From: Ferruginibacter sp.
Lineage (GTDB): Bacteria > Bacteroidota > Bacteroidia > Chitinophagales > Chitinophagaceae
NCBI GenBank assembly: GCA_014379625.1
Contig: JACMLJ010000028.1
Coordinates: 1 to 64,000, forward strand
Reading direction: 5' to 3'
Length of the DNA: 64,000 bases
In this document: positions 34,806-43,907 of the stretch, piece after piece
Position numbering within the stretch: the stretch's first letter is position 1
Layout: every line of letters begins with the position of its first letter
Translations under genes and position numbers: made by a program
The notes under the pieces: model-generated
Seen by the model: the letters and a program-made list of their open reading frames with translations, nothing else
What the model was told of the DNA's origin: nothing
Database searches by the model: none

Positions 34806-35699
34806 ATGCAACATCCCCGGGGAAAACTTATTGCAATTGGCGGCGCCGAAGATAAAGGCGCCGATCCTGATAAAGGTGAATTGCAAAAACTCAGTAATCT
34901 TAATTTTATAGAGTTAGGCATCCTGCACCGGATCGTTGCTGAAAGCGGTGGCCCGGACGCTAAAATAGAAGTGGTAACAACCGCTTCCACCATACCTTAT
35001 GAAGTAGGTGAAAATTACTTAGATGCTTTTGGAAAAATTGGCTGTACGGATGTAAATATCATGCATATACGCAACAGGGCCGATGCGACCAGTGATGAAT
35101 ACCTTGAAAGGCTCCGGTCTTGTGATGCAGTGATGTTCACCGGTGGCAACCAGCTTCGTTTATCCACTACCTTTGGCGGTACGCAGTTTTTACGCATTAT
35201 CCTGGAACGATATTATACCGAACCAGGTTTTGTGGTGGCAGGCACAAGCGCCGGGGCGATGGCCATGAGCAATACGATGATCTACGAGGGAAATGCAACC
35301 CGGGCGCATTTAAAAGGGGAAGTAAAAATTACGACCGGCCTGGGCTTTATGGATGATGTTATTTTCGACAGCCATTTTGAAAAACGCGGCCGGTTCGGGA
35401 GACTGACACAGGCCATTGCCACCAACCCCTCCTGTATTGGGATTGGCCTGGGGGAAGATACGGGCATGTTAATTACAGACGGAAATAAAATGGAAGCCAT
35501 CGGGAGCGGCTGCGTGATCATTGTAGACGGGCACGATATACGCTATTCTAATATTGCGGATATACCCGATGGAAATCCTTATAGCATTGAAAATCTGAAA
35601 GTGCATGTTTGCGAAAAGGGAAATGGCTTCCTGTTGCTGGAGAGGAAATTTTTGCCAGAAGCAAGGGAGAAGCCCACCATTGTTTATACCGCTGATTGA
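34806..35699 (+). CDS. cphB: Cyanophycinase
   Basis: The 297-residue protein has the peptidase S51 fold of cyanophycinase: LIAIGGAEDKG at the N-terminus, MFTGGNQLRLS near residue 120, and the nucleophile serine in VVAGTSAGAMAMS near residue 150, followed by DSHFEKRGRFGRL with the catalytic histidine. It hydrolyses cyanophycin to beta-Asp-Arg dipeptides. It lacks a signal peptide, so it should act on cytoplasmic granules, as the pairing with cphA implies. The ATG at 34806 starts just before the first strand; another ATG at 34802 is out of frame. The last codons (YTAD and stop) lie inside an intergenic repeat unit, so the extreme C-terminus derives from the repeat. No isoaspartyl dipeptidase is seen nearby. 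Confidence 0.95.
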   Translation: MQHPRGKLIAIGGAEDKGADPDKGELQKLSNLNFIELGILHRIVAESGGPDAKIEVVTTASTIPYEVGENYLDAFGKIGCTDVNIMHIRNRADATSDEYLERLRSCDAVMFTGGNQLRLSTTFGGTQFLRIILERYYTEPGFVVAGTSAGAMAMSNTMIYEGNATRAHLKGEVKITTGLGFMDDVIFDSHFEKRGRFGRLTQAIATNPSCIGIGLGEDTGMLITDGNKMEAIGSGCVIIVDGHDIRYSNIADIPDGNPYSIENLKVHVCEKGNGFLLLERKFLPEAREKPTIVYTAD

Positions 35700-35964
35700 A
35701 GCTGATTTTTTTGATGGGCTTGATTTCAATTCCTTACATCGGGTGAACCAGTGATTGAGCATATTTTTACCATTTTCTTTACCGCTGATTGAAACTGATT
35801 TTTTTGATTGGCTGAGATTTCAATTTCGTGTATCCTGCTAACCAGATTCAAAGTATAATCATTAGTCAACCTGGAATCCATTTTTTGATTGGTTTGATTT
35901 CAATTTCCTCCATCCAAATGATCAAAATCTTAGTAAAATCATTTAATCAGTTTAATCAGCGGTA
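35687..35964 (+). repeat. Cluster of related intergenic repeats
   Basis: Two long units (35687-35733 and 35780-35827) share TACCGCTGATTGAA.CTGATTTTTTTGAT and a GATTTCAATT end. A third, shorter one (35876-35907) shares the second half. At 35945-35964 the first part appears inverted with small changes. The first unit overlaps the end of cphB. Units of this GATTAAACTGATTTTTTTGATT type are scattered between genes in Bacteroidota genomes; here they fill the gap between cphB and xdhA. Confidence 0.6.
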
Positions 35965-36032
35965 CAGACTATTTTTCTCCACGTTTTCATTACCGGTTTT
36001 ACTGTAACTTTAAGTAAATAATTAATTATAGC

Positions 36033-37448
36033 TTGGTACAATTCATTCTTAACCAAAAAGAGATCAGCACCGGTTTGCCAAAGGGCATGCTGTTGCTGGA
36101 TTTCATACGCTACCACCAACGCCTCACGGGTACTAAAATCGGTTGCCGCGAGGGTGATTGCGGTGCCTGTACGGTGTTGGCAGGTGAAATAAAGGATGGC
36201 GTTTTGGTTTACCGTTCTGTTACTTCCTGCCTGATGCCATTGGGCAACGCGGCCGGAAAGCATATTGTAACGGTGGAAGGTGTAAATATGGAAGGCCTGA
36301 ATTTTATCCAGCAATCCTTTGCTAATGAAGGCGCTACGCAATGCGGGTTTTGTACACCCGGTTTTATCGTTTCGTTGGCAGGTTTCTGCTTAAATAAAAC
36401 AGCGGCTACCACACATTCAGGAATTGATGCAGTGAATGGAAATATCTGCCGTTGCACCGGGTATAAATCTATCGAAAGGGCCATTGCAGCAATTGCCGGT
36501 AAATTGAATGAAAGAAAGGGGGAAGAAGCAATTGATTTTGCAGTGAAAAATAAAATACTGCCTGGTTATTTTAGTAGCATCGAAGAAAGACTGGCTGATT
36601 ACAGTTTGCCGACAAACGGCGTTGCCAGCCCCGCAGACAATATTGCAAAATTTTTAGGGGGCGGTACAGACCTGTATGTACAGCAACATGATACACTGGT
36701 GGATTCGGAAATTGATTTCCTCCTTGATAAAAATAATTTAAAAGGGATTGAACAGCAGGGCAACAAGTGTTTGATGGGCGCCGCCGTTACTGTTACGGAT
36801 ATATTGGAGTCGCCAGTTTTTAAACAGTATTTTCCTTCGCTGAAAAAGTATATTAAATTAGTGTCATCCACGCAGATCAGGAATATGGCTACCATTGCCG
36901 GTAACTTTATTAATGGTTCTCCCATCGGAGATTTTACGATTTTCTTCCTGGCTTTGGATGCAAGGCTAATATTGAGTAATGGCATAGGTAAAAGGGAACT
37001 TCCGCTGCGAAAATTATTTAAAGGCTATAAAACACTGCATACAACTCCTGGTGAATACATCGATAAAATTTATTTTGAGTTACCAGGTGCAGCTACCCAA
37101 TTTAATTTTGAAAAAGTATGCAAGCGCACCCACCTCGATATTGCAACTGTGAATACCGCCATCCATATCGTTATGAACGGAGATACCATTTCAACCGGGT
37201 CTATTTCCGCCGGAGGGGTGGCACCTGTTCCAATTTACCTTGAGATCAGCAGCGCTTTTTTAGCGGGGAAAAAAGTTTCGCCGCAACTAATCTCCGAATT
37301 AATTGAAATTGCACAAACAGAGATTTCACCCATTAGTGATGCCCGTGGTACGGAAACGTATAAACGATTTTTACTGGGCCAGTTGATAAAGGCCCATTTT
37401 ATTACTTTGTTTCCCGGTGAAAAAATTAAAGACTTAATGAATGCATAG
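36033..37448 (+). CDS. xdhA: Xanthine dehydrogenase small subunit (2Fe-2S and FAD domains)
   Basis: The 471-residue protein begins with two 2Fe-2S domains: the plant-type ferredoxin motif GCREGDCGACTV with a further Cys in SVTSCLMP, then the helical domain with QCGFCTPGF and CRCTGY. From about residue 200 there is the FAD-binding domain of the xanthine oxidase family (KFLGGGTDLYVQQH, IRNMATIAGNFINGSPIGD). This matches the XdhA-type subunit passing electrons from the Mo site to FAD and NAD+. No ATG precedes the ferredoxin fold; the start is taken as TTG at 36033, since the first ATG would cut into the domain. Its end overlaps xdhB by 8 nt, so translation is coupled. Confidence 0.92.
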   Translation: MVQFILNQKEISTGLPKGMLLLDFIRYHQRLTGTKIGCREGDCGACTVLAGEIKDGVLVYRSVTSCLMPLGNAAGKHIVTVEGVNMEGLNFIQQSFANEGATQCGFCTPGFIVSLAGFCLNKTAATTHSGIDAVNGNICRCTGYKSIERAIAAIAGKLNERKGEEAIDFAVKNKILPGYFSSIEERLADYSLPTNGVASPADNIAKFLGGGTDLYVQQHDTLVDSEIDFLLDKNNLKGIEQQGNKCLMGAAVTVTDILESPVFKQYFPSLKKYIKLVSSTQIRNMATIAGNFINGSPIGDFTIFFLALDARLILSNGIGKRELPLRKLFKGYKTLHTTPGEYIDKIYFELPGAATQFNFEKVCKRTHLDIATVNTAIHIVMNGDTISTGSISAGGVAPVPIYLEISSAFLAGKKVSPQLISELIEIAQTEISPISDARGTETYKRFLLGQLIKAHFITLFPGEKIKDLMNA

Positions 37449-39765
37449 CATGAAAAATATAGATTCCTATACACATACAAGGGGCGAATCCGTTTACCTG
37501 GATGATATGCCTGTGGTAGCGGGAACATTGTATGCAGCCTGCTTTGACTCACCTGTGGCGCATGGCAGGATCACCCGCCTCGATCTGCGTGCCGCCGAAA
37601 ACAGCCATGGTGTGGTTTGTGTGCTTACACATAAAGATATTACCGGCATCAATCAAATTGGTGGTATTGTGCCGGATGAAGAATTGCTGGCAGATCGGCA
37701 TGTTCATTTTTGCGGAATGCCGGTTGCCCTTGTAATTGCGGAAACGGATCACCAGGCGAGAGCTGCGGTAAAAAAAATAAGGGTCGATATTGAGCCATTG
37801 CATGTCATAACCGACCCCAGGGAAGCTGCCGCCAAAGGCGAACTGATTGTGCCGCCCCGCAGTTTTAAGATGGGCGACAGCGGTGCCGCCTGGGCTCTTT
37901 GTGATCATATTGCTGAAGGCCGGGCGGATACTAACGGGCAGGAACACCTGTATATTGAAACCCAGGGGGCATATACCGTTCCGGGGGAGAATGGAGTTAT
38001 AAAAGTTTATTCATCCACACAAAGTCCTACCGCCGTGCAAAGGGCGGTCAGCAAAGTAACCGGTCTTCCCATGCACCTGCTTGAAGTGGAAGTAACAAGA
38101 TTGGGCGGCGGCTTTGGCGGTAAAGAAGACCAGGCCAATTCCTGGGCGGCTTTATGTGCTTTGGCAACCCATATTTTAAAACGACCCGTTAAGTATTCGC
38201 TGAGCCGGATGGAAGATATCCGGATGACCGGCAAGCGTCATCCTTATTCAACTGATTTTAAAATTGGATTAAGTAAAGATTTAAAGATCATTGCTTATGA
38301 AGTGACCTTTTATCAAAATGCAGGGGCTACCGCAGATCTGTCACCCGCGGTGATGGAACGAACACTGTTTCATGCTACCAATACTTATTTTATCCCCCAT
38401 GTAACCGCTACGGCGTATAGCTGTCGCACTAATTTGCCCTCCAATACGGCGTTCAGGGGGTTTGGCGGGCCACAGGGAATGTTTGTGATGGAATCCGCGA
38501 TCGCTAAAGCGGCAGATGAGTTAGGGGTAGACGCAGCATTGATTCAGCAAAAAAATCTATTACAAACCGGTGATGAAATATTGTATGGACAAAAAGTGGT
38601 GAGTGAAGCCAATGAATGCTGGAACAGGGCAACTACTTTATTCAATATCGATTCGGCGAGAAAAGAGATTGCTGATTTCAATGCGCACAATGATTTGTAT
38701 AAAAAAGGAATGGCAATGATGCCGATATGTTTTGGCATTTCATTCACCAACACCATGATGAACCAGGCAAGGGCACTGGTGCATGTATACACAGACGGTA
38801 GTGTAACAGTAAGCACGGGCGCCATCGAAATGGGCCAGGGCGTAAGCACAAAAATTCTGCAGGTAGTTGCGCAAACATTTTCTATTGATCCGTCAAAAGT
38901 AAATGTGAACAGCACCAATACTTACAAGATCGCCAATACCTCTCCCTCCGCAGCCAGCGCCACGGCTGACCTGAATTGCAAGGCCGTATTAATTGCCTGC
39001 ACTGCAATTGCAGACCGCTTAAAAATGGTAGCCGCCGATGAATTAAATATACCGGCAACTTCAATTGAAATAAAAGATGAAATGGTTTATTTCAATGGTA
39101 ACAAAACTGAATTGGATTGGAATAAATTAGTATCAGCCACTTATGCCAGGAGGGTGAGTTTGTCGGAGCACGGGCATTATTCCACACCGGGTATTCATTT
39201 TGATAAAACCATAGAAAAGGGGCACCCCTTTGCTTACCATGTGTACGGTATGGCCATCACCACAGTAACGATTGATTGCCTGCGGGGCATTTACGAAGTG
39301 GATTCAGTAAAACTGGTGCACGATTTTGGTAATAGCATGAATCCGGTTATTGACCTGGGGCAAATTGAAGGGGGACTGGTGCAGGGAATTGGGTGGATGA
39401 CGCTGGAAGAACTGGTATATGATGCCGAAGGCAGGCTACGTTCCAATGCGCTGTCAACTTACAAAGTGCCGGATATTTATTCCGTTCCGAAAGAAATTGT
39501 GGTTGAATTTTTGGAAACACAGCAAAACAACCTGGCCATCTTTCGCTCAAAAGCGGTGGGAGAGCCTCCGTTGATGTACGGCATTGGTGCATTCTTCGCT
39601 TTGCGAAACGCCATCAGAAATTTCAATCCCGGCCTAAAGCCGGCATTTGCAGCACCTATGACCCCTGAAAGATTGCTGATGAATTTGTACCCCGAAAAAA
39701 TAATGGCTTTAACCCAAAGCCTCCATTCCGTTAATATAAACGAACCAATAAAATTAACACCGTAA
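37441..39765 (+). CDS. xdhB: Xanthine dehydrogenase large (molybdopterin) subunit
   Basis: The 774-residue protein has the Mo-binding subunit layout: N-terminal a/b hammerhead (RGESVYLDDMPVVAGTLYAA), then LGGGFGGKEDQ, FRGFGGPQGMFVMESA with the conserved Arg, GAIEMGQGVSTKI for the cofactor and the catalytic glutamate in VGEPPLMYG near the C-terminus. It hydroxylates hypoxanthine and xanthine to urate if the specificity is that of the bacterial XdhB branch; other purine or aldehyde substrates are possible in the family. It starts inside the end of xdhA and is followed 77 nt later by xdhC, so the three form one unit. Confidence 0.92.
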   Translation: MHSMKNIDSYTHTRGESVYLDDMPVVAGTLYAACFDSPVAHGRITRLDLRAAENSHGVVCVLTHKDITGINQIGGIVPDEELLADRHVHFCGMPVALVIAETDHQARAAVKKIRVDIEPLHVITDPREAAAKGELIVPPRSFKMGDSGAAWALCDHIAEGRADTNGQEHLYIETQGAYTVPGENGVIKVYSSTQSPTAVQRAVSKVTGLPMHLLEVEVTRLGGGFGGKEDQANSWAALCALATHILKRPVKYSLSRMEDIRMTGKRHPYSTDFKIGLSKDLKIIAYEVTFYQNAGATADLSPAVMERTLFHATNTYFIPHVTATAYSCRTNLPSNTAFRGFGGPQGMFVMESAIAKAADELGVDAALIQQKNLLQTGDEILYGQKVVSEANECWNRATTLFNIDSARKEIADFNAHNDLYKKGMAMMPICFGISFTNTMMNQARALVHVYTDGSVTVSTGAIEMGQGVSTKILQVVAQTFSIDPSKVNVNSTNTYKIANTSPSAASATADLNCKAVLIACTAIADRLKMVAADELNIPATSIEIKDEMVYFNGNKTELDWNKLVSATYARRVSLSEHGHYSTPGIHFDKTIEKGHPFAYHVYGMAITTVTIDCLRGIYEVDSVKLVHDFGNSMNPVIDLGQIEGGLVQGIGWMTLEELVYDAEGRLRSNALSTYKVPDIYSVPKEIVVEFLETQQNNLAIFRSKAVGEPPLMYGIGAFFALRNAIRNFNPGLKPAFAAPMTPERLLMNLYPEKIMALTQSLHSVNINEPIKLTP

Positions 39766-39842
39766 ATCCCTTTCGGTAATGCATTTCAGCAAGTAAAATA
39801 AATTAGTGTAATCAGGTAATTAAAAATTCGTGTAATTTATTT
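39766..39842. repeat. Short repeat-like spacer between xdhB and xdhC
   Basis: The stretch around 39797-39840 (AATTAGTGTAATCAGGTAATT then AATTCGTGTAATTTATT) looks like a member of the GTGTAAT-containing intergenic repeats found in the phylum. No terminator hairpin is present, so read-through into xdhC is expected. Confidence 0.35.
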
Positions 39843-40814
39843 ATGCATAAACAATTACCCACCTGGCTATTAATTCAAAACAGCCTTCAGCAAAACATCG
39901 AAGTGATGCTGCTGTATGTGCTGGAAAGCAGGGGCAGCAGTCCTGGCAGGCAGGGTTTTTTTATGGCAGTAAACGCAACGGGTGAAATGAGTGGTTCACT
40001 GGGTGGCGGTATCATGGAGCACAAGTTTGTTGAAATGGCCAAATCAAAACTGAAACAGGCAGCAGGGGAGAGGTCGGTGCATCAACAGTTACATGACAAA
40101 CAGGCTGCAAAAAATCAAAGTGGTATGATCTGCTCCGGTGAGCAAACTATTTTTTTATATACCCTGCAACCACAGGATGCAGCAACTGCCGGTTTATTGA
40201 TTCAATCAATGCAGCAAAATAAAAATGGTACGCTGCAACTATCACCTGCAGGAATAAGTTTTGTTGAAAATATTCCTCCGGCAGATTTTAGTTTTGAAAT
40301 AAATGCGGACGCGGATTTTATTTACAGGGAGAAAACAGGGTATAAAAATTATTTGTATATTATTGGAGGAGGGCATTGCGCATTGGCTTTTTCACAACTC
40401 ATGAGCGGGATGGATTTTTATATTCAATTATTTGATGACAGGGCAGGGCTCCTGACAATAGATCAAAATCATTTTGTACAGGAATGCAAACTGCTGGAAA
40501 ATTATAAAGACTTAACTGAATTGATCCCATCCGGAAAAAACAATTACGTGGTGATCATGACGGTTGGTTACCGTACGGATGAACTGGCATTGAAAGCCCT
40601 GCTGGGGAAGGATTTCAAATACTTCGGAATACTGGGAAGTAAAAACAAGATTGTAAAAATGTTTGAAAATCTTGTAAGGGAAGGGATTGCTCCGGACCTC
40701 CTGGATCGTATTCATGCGCCCATTGGGTTGTCAATAAAAAGCCAGACGACGGAAGAAATTGCCGTGAGTATAGCTGCTGAAATTATACTGGTGAAGAACC
40801 GGGAACTGGTATAA
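39843..40814 (+). CDS. xdhC: XdhC/CoxI-family molybdenum cofactor insertion protein
   Basis: The 323-residue protein has the XdhC two-part form. The N-terminal CoxI-like domain contains LESRGSSPGRQGFFM, SGSLGGGIMEHKF and MICSGEQTIFLY; its cysteine could bind the cofactor. The C-terminal Rossmann domain opens YLYIIGGGHCALAFSQLM and includes VIMTVGYRTDELAL and GILGSKNKI. XdhC proteins hold and sulfurate the molybdenum cofactor and insert it into xanthine dehydrogenase. Its position directly after xdhAB supports this role. It ends before a regulator gene on the same strand. Confidence 0.92.
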   Translation: MHKQLPTWLLIQNSLQQNIEVMLLYVLESRGSSPGRQGFFMAVNATGEMSGSLGGGIMEHKFVEMAKSKLKQAAGERSVHQQLHDKQAAKNQSGMICSGEQTIFLYTLQPQDAATAGLLIQSMQQNKNGTLQLSPAGISFVENIPPADFSFEINADADFIYREKTGYKNYLYIIGGGHCALAFSQLMSGMDFYIQLFDDRAGLLTIDQNHFVQECKLLENYKDLTELIPSGKNNYVVIMTVGYRTDELALKALLGKDFKYFGILGSKNKIVKMFENLVREGIAPDLLDRIHAPIGLSIKSQTTEEIAVSIAAEIILVKNRELV

Positions 40815-40935
40815 CCGGTATTTTTTTACATCCGGGTCTTTCAAAAATGGGCGCGAAACTAAATGGGGTGCATTTGTCTCTTCAACTGCTGACGGATTGT
40901 TAAATGCGATCTTTTTAACCGCTTATATTTACACT

Positions 40936-41514
40936 ATGTTTGATCAGATCAATAGCCATGTAACAAAATGCACTGATTTATCTGCTGAAGAATTAATTTA
41001 TTTTAATTCAATCCTGGTGTATAAACAAGTGCCCAGAAAAACGATCCTCTTACACGAAGGCGATATTTGCAATTTTGAAGCCTACATCAATAAAGGCTGT
41101 ATCCGGAATTATTATATTGACGAAAACGGTTTTGAAGTGACACTTCAGTTTGCCATCGAAGACTGGTGGGTAAGTGATATCTCCAGTTTCCAAAATCAGG
41201 AGCCAGCTAAGATGTTTATCGAAACGCTCGAAGATTGTGAGTTGCTGGTATTGTCACCACAAACCAAAGAAGAGCTGTTGGCTAAGGTTCCCAAACTGGA
41301 AAGGGTTTTTCGGTTAATGGTACAGCGGAACCTGGCAGTATTGCAAAGCCGTTTGTTTACAACGATCGCCACCTCCGCCAGGGAAAAATATATTGATTTT
41401 TTGAACCGCTATCCAACTATTCCGCAACGGGTGGCCCAGCATTATATTGCATCCTATCTTGGCATATCTGCTGAATTTCTGAGTAAGGTGAGAACGAAAT
41501 TGGGTAAAAGCTAA
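40936..41514 (+). CDS. Crp/Fnr-family transcriptional regulator
   Basis: The 192-residue protein has an N-terminal cyclic-nucleotide-binding-like beta roll (KTILLHEGDICNFEAYINKGCIRNYYI) and a long dimer helix near residues 110-140. A short C-terminal helix-turn-helix follows (RVAQHYIASYLGISAEFLSKVRTKLG). The Arg and Ser that bind the cAMP phosphate are not evident, so it may sense another signal or be a constitutive type common in Bacteroidota. The ATG at 40936 was preferred over an upstream TTG at 40897 because it gives the usual N-terminus. It lies just upstream of the dioxygenase gene and might control it, but no operator was identified. Confidence 0.88.
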   Translation: MFDQINSHVTKCTDLSAEELIYFNSILVYKQVPRKTILLHEGDICNFEAYINKGCIRNYYIDENGFEVTLQFAIEDWWVSDISSFQNQEPAKMFIETLEDCELLVLSPQTKEELLAKVPKLERVFRLMVQRNLAVLQSRLFTTIATSAREKYIDFLNRYPTIPQRVAQHYIASYLGISAEFLSKVRTKLGKS

Positions 41515-41632
41515 TGGTTTCTTTTACAATTTCATTCCTTAACATATATATCCCTGAGCTGTGTATTTCTTGTCTTAGTTCAATGCACCGATCGCATAAG
41601 TGTTGGATATTTGCCTTATAAAAATTATTATT

Positions 41633-42568
41633 ATGGACAACAAAATACTGGGGCTGCATCATATTACGGCTATTGCCCGCAATGCCAAACGCAACTACGA
41701 TTTTTACACCGGCGTGCTTGGTTTAAGACTGGTGAAAAAAACAGTCAACTTCGATGATCCGGGTACTTATCATTTTTATTTCGGTAACCAGACAGGTACC
41801 CCCGGAACAATACTTACTTTTTTTCCCTGGGAAGGAATTGGAGCAGGACGTACCGGTACCGGGATGGCAACGGAGATTGGTTACTCAGTACCTGCAGGCA
41901 GTCTAGAATTTTGGGCTGACCGTTTTAAGCAATTCAAGGTAAAGCAGGATATTGCTGTAGAAAGTTTTGGCGAAAAATCGCTCTCCTTTACAGACCCTGA
42001 TGGCTTAAAAATTAATTTTATCGAACCCAAACAGGTAGACGAACGGGCGCCATGGGAAACAAAGGAAGTAACCGGAAAGGAAGCTGTTAAAGGATTTCAT
42101 AGTATTGTACTAACACTTAAAAATATAAAGCCCACTGCCGAGCTGCTGGTAGATGTGTTGGGTTACCGTTTGCTGGAACAGGATGGAAACCGTTACCGCT
42201 TTATTACAGGTGCCATTGAAAATGCGGCCGTCGTAGACCTGGTGGAATCGCCCGATGAAGCTCCCGGAATAAATGCCGCGGGTACCAATCATCATGTGGC
42301 TTTCCGGGTTAGGAACGAAGAAATATTGATGGCTTTCCGCGAAAAAATAGCATCCCGCGGACTGGGCATTACTGCGAAAATTGATAGGGAATATTTCTTC
42401 TCTTTGTATTTCAGGGAACCGGGTGGCGTATTATTTGAACTGGCTACAGATAACCCCGGTTTTGCCACTGATGAAAAAGTTGAGGAACTGGGAAGCAATC
42501 TAATGTTGCCTAAACAATATGAGCCGTCCCGCGCCAAAATTGAGACCTTGCTACCAAACTTGAATTAG
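41633..42568 (+). CDS. VOC-family ring-cleaving dioxygenase (MhqO-like)
   Basis: The 311-residue protein has two glyoxalase/VOC modules. The first is LGLHHITAIARNAKRNYDFY with the metal-ligand His and PGTYHFYFGN; the second, from about residue 155, is KGFHSIVLTLKNIKPTAELL, and TNHHVAFRV gives another ligand region. GVLFELATDNPGF contains the Glu ligand. This is the layout and length of MhqO-type extradiol dioxygenases, which in Bacillus take part in resistance to quinones and hydroquinones. Here it lies close to a hydrolase that resembles MhqD, which strengthens the reading. The start at 41633 gives MDNKILGLHHI, typical of the family. Confidence 0.85.
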   Translation: MDNKILGLHHITAIARNAKRNYDFYTGVLGLRLVKKTVNFDDPGTYHFYFGNQTGTPGTILTFFPWEGIGAGRTGTGMATEIGYSVPAGSLEFWADRFKQFKVKQDIAVESFGEKSLSFTDPDGLKINFIEPKQVDERAPWETKEVTGKEAVKGFHSIVLTLKNIKPTAELLVDVLGYRLLEQDGNRYRFITGAIENAAVVDLVESPDEAPGINAAGTNHHVAFRVRNEEILMAFREKIASRGLGITAKIDREYFFSLYFREPGGVLFELATDNPGFATDEKVEELGSNLMLPKQYEPSRAKIETLLPNLN

Positions 42569-42662
42569 ATTATTGTGTTTCGGCATGGATCTGCTGTGAA
42601 TATTCACGAATTTTGTCAAACGCCAGGCAGTTCGCCTTGTGCGAAAGTTAAAATTAAATTTT

Positions 42663-42962
42663 ATGGAAGAGGTTTCAATAGAATTACTTGAAAATGGACA
42701 ACAGGCCTTTGTAATAAAAGAAAAAGAAGAAAAACTGGCAGAAATGGTAATGGCTGTTTCCGGTAATACCATGACTGTGTACCATACCGAAGTTTTACCC
42801 ATCGCTGAGGGCAGGGGGCTGGGTAAGTTGTTGTTGAAAGCAATGGCGGATCATGCCAGGCAAAACCGGTTGAAAGTTATCCCGCTTTGTGTATTTGTGC
42901 AGGCACAATTTAAACGTCATCCTGAGTTGTATGCAGACATATGGCAAAAGGATACTGCCTGA
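42663..42962 (+). CDS. Small GNAT-family N-acetyltransferase (Gtn/YidJ type)
   Basis: The 99-residue protein is the compact GNAT-like domain of the COG2388 type. It has an N-terminal beta hairpin, YHTEVLPIAEGRGLGKLLL with the acetyl-CoA-binding Q/R-G-x-G loop, then a helix with MADHAR and LKVIPLCVFVQAQFKRHPEL, whose Cys-x-Phe and final HPEL/Y are family signatures. Members resemble N-terminally truncated GNAT folds, and their substrates are unknown. The ATG at 42663 was chosen over an upstream start as it begins directly before the first strand. It stands between the dioxygenase and esterase genes on the same strand, 94 and 183 nt away. Confidence 0.83.
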   Translation: MEEVSIELLENGQQAFVIKEKEEKLAEMVMAVSGNTMTVYHTEVLPIAEGRGLGKLLLKAMADHARQNRLKVIPLCVFVQAQFKRHPELYADIWQKDTA

Positions 42963-43145
42963 TGTTGAGGCAACATATAATCATTTGTGATAGTAATGGT
43001 ATTGTTCCACGATTTAGTGTAACAAATCCTGTCAATTGTATTGAGCCGGGGACGAAAATTCGCGGGTTTATTGTTTACAGAATACCTCATTAACCGCATT
43101 GGTAACTTGTTCTGAAGTGAGGAACAAAAAATAAAATAATATAAT

Positions 43146-43787
43146 ATGCATCAGAAAAAAATAATATCGGCAGAAAAAAAATTAAGCGAGGCAAAAAAAG
43201 CGTTGATAATGGTTCATGGCCGTGGTGGAAGCGCCGAAGATATTTTGTCTCTTTCCGCACACCTTCATGTAAAGGAGTATGCTTTACTGGCGCCACAGGC
43301 TAACAATAATAGCTGGTACCCTCAATCCTTTCTTGCTCCGCCCAAAGCAAATGAACCATGGTTGTCTTCGGCATTGCAGTTGCTCGGTGATATGGTACAG
43401 GACATCGTTTCCGGCGGCATTTCAAAAGAAAATATATACTTCCTTGGCTTTTCGCAGGGAGCCTGTTTAACCCTTGAATTTGTAGCAAGAAATGCCACGA
43501 AGTATGGCGGGGTAGTGGCTTTTACCGGTGGACTGATAGGTGATAAAATTTACGGAGATAATTACCGGGGTGATTTTGCCCATACGCCGGTGTTGATTGC
43601 CACCAGTAATCCGGATCCGCATGTACCTGTTGAAAGAGTGTATGCCAGCGCCAATATTTTTAAAAATATGAATGCCGCCGTTACCGAAAAAGTTTACAGC
43701 AACATGGGGCATACCATTAGCCAGGATGAAATTGAAAAAGCGAATGACCTGATTTTTAAAGATAAAACCGCTACTTTAACAAGCTAA
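43146..43787 (+). CDS. Carboxylesterase/phospholipase-type alpha/beta hydrolase (MhqD-like)
   Basis: The 213-residue cytoplasmic protein has the short esterase fold: oxyanion loop MVHGRGGSAED near residue 22, APQANNNSWYP, nucleophile elbow FLGFSQGACL near residue 103, the acid in TSNPDPHVPV near 158 and the histidine in NMGHTI near 190. It fits the bacterial phospholipase/carboxylesterase family that includes MhqD. In Bacillus, MhqD works with MhqO against quinones. Here the two are separated only by a GNAT gene. Distances of 94-183 nt mean separate promoters are possible. Substrate remains unproven. Confidence 0.85.
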   Translation: MHQKKIISAEKKLSEAKKALIMVHGRGGSAEDILSLSAHLHVKEYALLAPQANNNSWYPQSFLAPPKANEPWLSSALQLLGDMVQDIVSGGISKENIYFLGFSQGACLTLEFVARNATKYGGVVAFTGGLIGDKIYGDNYRGDFAHTPVLIATSNPDPHVPVERVYASANIFKNMNAAVTEKVYSNMGHTISQDEIEKANDLIFKDKTATLTS

Positions 43788-43907
43788 CCCTGGCGCTTTT
43801 AAAATTGGCGTCCATCTACGTGGGTGCATTCCAAACAGCCCGGTGAAATGATTAAAAGGATTTAACTACTAAGGCAGGTGTATTTAGCGCAGTCTGCAAA
43901 CATGTAT

